Origin: Kiritimatiellia bacterium
GTDB taxonomy: Bacteria; Verrucomicrobiota; Kiritimatiellia; RFP12; UBA1067
Length of the DNA stretch: 7,275 bases
Assembly (NCBI GenBank): GCA_017430155.1
Contig: JAFRNO010000285.1
Coordinates: 1 to 7,275, forward strand
Direction: 5' to 3'
The position numbers were made by a program, and so were the translations under genes. Under the pieces are notes generated by a model. That model searched no databases. It was not told the origin of the DNA and saw only the letters and a program-made list of their open reading frames with translations. Positions 6,184 through 7,275 of the stretch are shown here, in pieces (positions within the stretch are counted from its first letter, which is position 1; each line of letters starts with the position of its first letter).

Positions 6184-7072
6184 GACTCGTGATCCCCAGA
6201 AGATCCTCCAGCACCAGCAGCGCGAGCGCGCGCTGGAGTTGGGGAGAGGGAACGACTCGACCGCGGTCCGCGAGCTGGCGGTTCTGCTGAAGAGTCCGTT
6301 CCCGGACGTCCGTCGGCTGGCGGCGTCGGCGATGGGGAAGCTCGCGCCGCTTCGTCCGGCCAGCCAGATGGTCGTCGCGGCGCTCCGGATGCCCGCCCTC
6401 TCCGATTCCCATCCACAGGTCCGCCAATACGCGCTGAAGGCTCTTGCCAAATACCCCGAGACGGCCGCCTTCTTCCTCGACGAGTTCCGCGACATCGGGC
6501 GCAACGACTCGCTGCCGAGCTATGTCCGCACCGCCGCCGCCGAACTGGTCGCCGCGATCGAGAACTTCCTTCGGGAAAGGGACGCCTCGAAGACGAACCG
6601 CTGCCGCCGGTGTTCCCGCGTCATCTCCGAGGAGGAGTTCGTCCGGTCGATGGACCGGTTCACCCGTCCCTACTGCACCCACTGCTTCGACGAAGTTCTC
6701 CTAGAAGGCGAGAACTTCGAGGCCACCGTCGAAGAGGCGAAGGAGAAGATGGCCGTCGACGGCACGGCCGTCCAGTCGAACGGGGAGAAGCGGATCGCCG
6801 ACTGGCTGGCCGCAAAGAAAATCACCTACCTCTACGACGAGCGCTACCGCATCGCGAGGGACACGCTCATCCGCCCCGACTTCTATCTCCCCGAGTTCGA
6901 CCTCTACATCGAATACTGGGGCATGGACACGCCTGAATACAACGCCAACCACCAGAAGAAGCTGTGGCTCTACCAAAGGGCCGGCAAGAAGCTGATTTCC
7001 CTCTCCTTCCGCGACCTCCCTTCCCTCGAAGACGTCCTTTCCCTCAAACTCTCCCGCTACATCCGCCTCTAG
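6182..7072 (+). CDS. HEAT-repeat / zinc-ribbon / PD-(D/E)XK nuclease-like protein of unknown function
   Basis: I do not recognise this 296-residue protein as a named gene. Three parts can be seen. Residues about 26-130 form HEAT-like helical hairpins (FPDVRRLAASAMGKL, HPQVRQYALKALAKY, SYVRTAAAELVAA). C141/C144 and C165/C168 make a four-cysteine zinc ribbon. Residues about 198-296 resemble a PD-(D/E)XK nuclease fold: E202 in NGEKRIADWL, D233 in RPDFYLP, E244 in YIEYWG, then a Lys-rich helix (K259, K260) and Y264. The PDFYLP...IEYWG pattern is close to that of endonuclease-like domains attached to helicase IV/UvrD-type proteins. There is no signal peptide or membrane segment, so it is probably cytoplasmic and DNA- or RNA-directed. 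ATG 6182 lies within the right arm of a hairpin repeat and has only a distant GGAG (13 bases), so translation may be weak or structure-controlled. Hairpin repeats lie on both sides. The domain reading is good; the role is unknown. Confidence 0.78.
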   Translation: MTRDPQKILQHQQRERALELGRGNDSTAVRELAVLLKSPFPDVRRLAASAMGKLAPLRPASQMVVAALRMPALSDSHPQVRQYALKALAKYPETAAFFLDEFRDIGRNDSLPSYVRTAAAELVAAIENFLRERDASKTNRCRRCSRVISEEEFVRSMDRFTRPYCTHCFDEVLLEGENFEATVEEAKEKMAVDGTAVQSNGEKRIADWLAAKKITYLYDERYRIARDTLIRPDFYLPEFDLYIEYWGMDTPEYNANHQKKLWLYQRAGKKLISLSFRDLPSLEDVLSLKLSRYIRL

Positions 7073-7101
7073 CCCCCCCCGGTTCTCCCTCCTCCCTCTC
7101 C
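7073..7101. other. C8 run and polypyrimidine tract, G-quadruplex-capable on the minus strand
   Basis: Directly after the stop codon comes a run of eight C, then CCGGTTC and a polypyrimidine stretch to 7100. The complementary strand has G-runs at 7096-7094, 7089-7087 and 7080-7073, the last long enough to give two runs. This satisfies the G3+N1-7 quadruplex pattern. On the plus strand the transcript would be C-rich and not form a standard terminator. CCGGTTC occurs twice (7079-7085 and 7100-7106), the second being the start of the left arm of the next hairpin. Confidence 0.5.
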
Positions 7102-7139
7102 GGTTCGGACTCACTCGCTCCGCTCGTTCCGTCCGAACC
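7102..7139 (-). repeat. Complete hairpin repeat, copy 2 (inverted orientation)
   Basis: The arms GGTTCGGAC (7102-7110) and GTCCGAACC (7131-7139) pair perfectly over 9 bp. Read on the minus strand the 20-nt loop is GGAACGAGCGGAGCGAGTGA, identical to copy 1 except at its second base. The arms differ from those of the other copies yet remain fully complementary. It lies 29 bases after the stop of the 296-residue gene, opposite in orientation to copies 1 and 3, and has no T-tract. Confidence 0.88.
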
Positions 7140-7170
7140 AACCACCTAGAGCGAATATGCCCCAACATCT

Positions 7171-7207
7171 CCCAGGGTGGAACAAGCGCCCCCAGGGCAG
7201 AGCCCCC
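7171..7207 (+). repeat. Degenerate partial copies of the hairpin repeat
   Basis: CCAGGGTGGAACAAGCG (7172-7188) resembles the left arm and early loop of copy 3 (CAGGGC then GGAACGAGCG), with two changes. CCCAGGG recurs at 7191-7197, 20 bases after 7171. Neither has a right arm of the family, although GGGCAGAGCCC (7195-7205) makes a small 4-bp hairpin. These appear to be decayed left-half copies. Confidence 0.4.
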
Positions 7208-7229
7208 GTCAGGGCAAGGAGCGGGAAGC
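7208..7229 (+). repeat. Left-half copy of the hairpin repeat before copy 3
   Basis: GTCAGGGC (7208-7215) exactly repeats the left arm of copy 3, 26 bases upstream, and is followed by a loop-like but diverged AAGGAGCGGGAAGC. The right arm is missing. The left arm here could pair with the right arm of copy 3 (7262-7269) to give an alternative longer hairpin. A 10-bp palindrome, GGAAGCTTCC (7224-7233), lies between the two left arms. Confidence 0.6.
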
Positions 7230-7233
7230 TTCC

Positions 7234-7269
7234 GTCAGGGCGGAACGAGCGGAGCAAGTGAGCCCTGAC
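7234..7269 (+). repeat. Complete hairpin repeat, copy 3
   Basis: Arms GTCAGGGC (7234-7241) and GCCCTGAC (7262-7269) pair perfectly over 8 bp. The 20-nt loop, GGAACGAGCGGAGCAAGTGA, differs from the copy 2 loop at one base. Compared with copy 1, two arm positions have changed on both sides in a compensating way (A-T to G-C pairs), so pairing is kept. It lies 6 bases from the window end, so its relation to the next gene cannot be seen. Confidence 0.87.
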
Positions 7270-7275
7270 AGAGAA

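Noticed and set aside
5440..6192. A plus-strand frame inside dapL ending in a repeat-encoded tail (RTKRAERVSP)
   Set aside because: It is a shadow of dapL. The tail is simply the hairpin repeat translated, and the same tail appears from the copy at 7102-7139 in a minus-strand frame.
6072..7269. CRISPR-like array
   Set aside because: The repeats differ in orientation, length and arms and lack uniform spacers; a gene lies between them and no cas gene is present.

Overview
The window is GC-rich bacterial chromosomal DNA with dense coding and short intergenic gaps. It carries a ribosomal S10 operon head, an LL-diaminopimelate aminotransferase (DapL) and two exported proteins that look like carbohydrate-active enzymes. 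DapL, the style of the S10 protein and secreted GH127-type enzymes together suggest a PVC-superphylum bacterium (Kiritimatiellota, Lentisphaerota or Verrucomicrobiota), perhaps from a gut or other polysaccharide-rich habitat. This placement is inference; no rRNA gene is present to fix it.

Layout. Positions 1-367 hold the start of rplC and all of rpsJ on the minus strand. A 371-base gap (368-738) follows. It holds a plausible minus-strand promoter with an A/T-rich upstream element and a leader of about 285 nt, as expected for a ribosomal protein operon. Positions 739-4745 hold a two-gene minus-strand operon: a 687-residue exported protein of unrecognised family (probable beta-sandwich plus alpha/alpha toroid), overlapping by 4 bases the first ATG of a 643-residue exported GH127/DUF1680-type protein. 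A short divergent promoter region (4746-4837) separates this operon from dapL (4838-6067, plus strand). After dapL comes a plus-strand gene for a 296-residue protein with HEAT-like repeats, a four-cysteine zinc ribbon and a PD-(D/E)XK nuclease-like domain (6182-7072). The window ends in a 203-base non-coding stretch rich in repeats.

The most unusual feature is a family of short hairpin repeats around the 296-residue gene. Three complete copies (6148-6183, 7102-7139, 7234-7269) each have a near-invariant 20-nt loop between perfectly complementary arms of 8-9 bp. The arms differ between copies but stay paired. In front of two complete copies lie partial copies that repeat only the left arm and part of the loop. 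The first complete copy overlaps the start codon of the 296-residue gene, and the second lies in the opposite orientation just past its stop.

How the genes work together: the two exported proteins probably act on the same glycan outside the cytoplasm. dapL supplies LL-diaminopimelate for lysine and peptidoglycan. rpsJ and rplC belong to the translation machinery. The HEAT/zinc/nuclease protein has no evident link to these; its only visible association is with the hairpin repeats.
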